Positions 62,518 through 64,000 of a DNA stretch of 64,000 nucleotides are shown piece after piece. The position numbers and the translations under genes were made by a program. The DNA is taken from contig NZ_JBHULY010000025.1 of the NCBI RefSeq assembly GCF_042684665.1, forward strand, positions 1 to 64,000. The letters are read 5' to 3'. The notes beneath the pieces were generated by a model. It had not been told where the DNA came from and did no database searches. It worked only from the letters and a program-made list of their open reading frames with translations. The stretch's first letter is position 1, and the number at the start of each line of letters is the position of its first letter. The DNA is from Jejuia rubra. Its GTDB lineage: Bacteria > Bacteroidota > Bacteroidia > Flavobacteriales > Flavobacteriaceae.

Positions 62518-63786
62518 ATGCTAAAAAGTATTCTAAACAAGACCTCTGAAATAAAAGCGCACGAAATAAAAGCGACGGTATTATCTTTTCTATTTGTTTT
62601 TATTCTAATGTTGGCTTATTATATCTTGAGGCCAGCTAGGGATGCCATGGCCAGTGATTGGTCTGATTCGGAGGTGAGTCAATTGTGGACACTAAATTTC
62701 TTTCTTAGCACGGGAGTTGTAGCACTTTACGGAATTGCAGTTTCTAAAATGAACTTTAAGTTTTTGGTGCCCAGTGTTTATGTGTTTTTTGCCATTACTT
62801 TTATTCTTTTTTATTGCTCGATGTCTGCTATGGACGATAGTAAATTGGTGGACAAGTGCTTTTATGTTTGGTTAAGTGTATTTGCCATGTTCCATCTTTC
62901 GGTATTCTGGAGCTTTATGTCTGACATTTTCAATAAGGATCAGGCACGAAGACTTTTTGCAACCATTGCGGCAGGTGCCAGTGCCGGAGCTTTAATTGGA
63001 CCAATGATTCCAACCTTGTTCGCTGGAATAGGAACGGACAATCTCATTTTGGTAGCAACATTGTTGCTTTTAATTCCGATCCCAATTATACTCACTTTAA
63101 CTAGGCTTAAAGCTAGCGAATTAAAGAATGAAGATGAAGCAACAGATAAAAGCAAGTACAAAATTGGCGGAAACCCGTTTGCTGGGTTTAAATATTTTGT
63201 AACTAATCCTTATCTCTTAGCCATTGGAATCTTTATTTTGCTTTATACCATGATAAGTACGTTTGTGTATTTTGAACAGAAGAATTTACTGGCCGAATAT
63301 GATAGGCCTACCAGAACCCAGATTTTGGGTAGTATAGACTGGATTGTCAACGTTTTAACTTTCGCCATAGCATTCTTTGCAACGTCCAGACTTGTCAAAA
63401 AAATAGGAATGGGTTTTACGCTTGCACTTATGCCCTTAATAGTATGTATCGGCGTTTTGGTTTTGGCATTTGCCCCAATAATAGTGGTACTTTTGGCACT
63501 TCAAGTAGCACGTAGGGCAGGAAACTATGCAGTTACCAAACCAGCGCGTGAAATGCTATTTACCGAAGTGGACAAGGAAACAAGATTTAAGGCAAAACCA
63601 GTGATTGATATTGTGGTTTATCGAGGTGGAGATATGACTACCGCATGGATTTTTACTGGACTTACTGAAGGATTGGGACTTGGATTTACCGCAGTAGGTG
63701 TAATTGGGGCGGGTATTGCGGCAATATGGGCTGGTGTTGGCCTGTGGATGGGTAAATTATATAACCGCCAAAAGACCTTGGGGTAG
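62518..63786 (+). CDS. NTP/NDP-exchange- or MFS-type transporter
   Basis: A 422-residue membrane protein with about 12 hydrophobic helices. The opening VLSFLFVFILMLAYYILRPA, then RDAMASDWSDSEVSQLWTLN, resembles the ATP:ADP-antiporter (TLC/AAA) related family, as do FWSFMSDIFNKDQARRLFAT and AGASAGALIGPMIPTLFAGI. The late segment RAGNYAVTKPAREMLFTEVD is a strong family signature. The substrate is unknown. Free-living bacteria keep such genes without being energy parasites. It is a single gene, with 132 bp of unremarkable DNA upstream. Confidence 0.85.
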   Translation: MLKSILNKTSEIKAHEIKATVLSFLFVFILMLAYYILRPARDAMASDWSDSEVSQLWTLNFFLSTGVVALYGIAVSKMNFKFLVPSVYVFFAITFILFYCSMSAMDDSKLVDKCFYVWLSVFAMFHLSVFWSFMSDIFNKDQARRLFATIAAGASAGALIGPMIPTLFAGIGTDNLILVATLLLLIPIPIILTLTRLKASELKNEDEATDKSKYKIGGNPFAGFKYFVTNPYLLAIGIFILLYTMISTFVYFEQKNLLAEYDRPTRTQILGSIDWIVNVLTFAIAFFATSRLVKKIGMGFTLALMPLIVCIGVLVLAFAPIIVVLLALQVARRAGNYAVTKPAREMLFTEVDKETRFKAKPVIDIVVYRGGDMTTAWIFTGLTEGLGLGFTAVGVIGAGIAAIWAGVGLWMGKLYNRQKTLG

Positions 63787-63897
63787 TCTTTGATTGATAA
63801 TAATCACAAATATTTCTTTTTGAAAATTTAAATAATAAAGACAATAAAAGATTGTATTGTCATGAGTTGTGAAAATTTTTAGTGGGGGAATTAATTG

Positions 63898-64000
63898 CTA
63901 AAGATTTTCATCTATATACATCTTGCGTACTTTTTTGAATAAGTTTGAGGAGTAAACAAAATCAGTAACCGCCTGATTGTCTGTTTTAAAAATAGTGTCT
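63898..64000 (-). CDS. C-terminal end of a minus-strand gene (partial)
   Basis: On the minus strand the last 103 bases are open to the window edge and read ...KTDNQAVTDFVYSSNLFKKV, RKMYIDENL, stop (TAG at 63898-63900). The composition is protein-like and no other strong frame competes. I cannot identify the family from 34 residues. The 111 bp between this and the transporter contain an inverted repeat, GACAATA/TATTGTC, at 63840-63861. Confidence 0.5.
   Translation of the reverse strand, partial: DTIFKTDNQAVTDFVYSSNLFKKVRKMYIDENL

Overview
The window looks like chromosomal DNA of a gliding marine-type member of the Flavobacteriaceae (Bacteroidota). The evidence is low G+C sequence, genes that rarely carry Shine-Dalgarno sites, promoters with the Bacteroidota -7 box TAnnTTTG, type IX secretion (T9SS) genes (porU, porV, gldJ), several large proteins ending in T9SS C-terminal sorting domains, and a hybrid two-component regulator. 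Gene order around gldJ-porU-porV-cdd-pdhA-pdhC and exbB-exbD-tonB-folC is what I know from other flavobacteria. I see no transposase, phage gene, CRISPR array or antibiotic-resistance gene.

Layout. 1-77: 3' end of a 5S rRNA and its terminator. 0.2-17.8 kb: accessory surface and regulatory genes on the minus strand (a lipoprotein, a hybrid sensor/AraC regulator, a 2751-residue secreted repeat protein with a beta-helix partner), then a divergent PAS/LuxR regulator. 18-26.5 kb: housekeeping genes (acyl-CoA dehydrogenase, anmK, an amino-acid dehydrogenase, an NhaD-type antiporter, ExbB/ExbD/TonB, folC). 26.5-27.2 kb: a tRNA island with a GIY-YIG nuclease and a tRNA gene interrupted by a second complete tRNA gene inside a 112-bp inverted-repeat-bounded cassette. 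27.2-39.1 kb: murF, gldJ, porU, porV, cdd, pdhA, pdhC. 39.2-53.3 kb: three consecutive sensor-kinase / response-regulator / secreted-protein modules. 53.4-64 kb: M28 peptidase, SDR, HAD, outer-membrane protein, SprT-like, manC, DUF389, a thioredoxin-ApbE-DUF4266-DUF3570 cluster, a transporter, and the end of a minus-strand gene.

The strongest candidate for an undescribed system is 39.2-53.3 kb. Each module has a TPR sensor histidine kinase with a signal peptide, a cytoplasmic response regulator, and a T9SS-secreted repeat protein (ELWxxDGT repeats in modules 1 and 3, BspA/DUF285 repeats in module 2). Modules 2 and 3 end with an almost identical 30-codon ORF for a hydrophobic peptide that standard gene calling would miss. 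Module 1 carries an internally deleted relic of it. All three share a downstream sequence and a hairpin terminator. Five promoters in modules 1 and 2 carry an ACTACCC-n4/5-GGGTAGT-like dyad 21-22 bp upstream of the -7 box, which I infer to be the operator of the two NarL-type regulators. Module 3 keeps a homologous sensor domain and the same outputs but uses a LytS-type kinase with a LytTR regulator, and has a 21-bp-spaced direct repeat instead of the dyad.

The T9SS machinery in the window (PorU sortase, PorV shuttle, GldJ) would be expected to export the secreted proteins encoded at 7-16 kb and 41-53 kb. Positions and motifs were read directly from the sequence. Family assignments rest on motif recognition without database searches.
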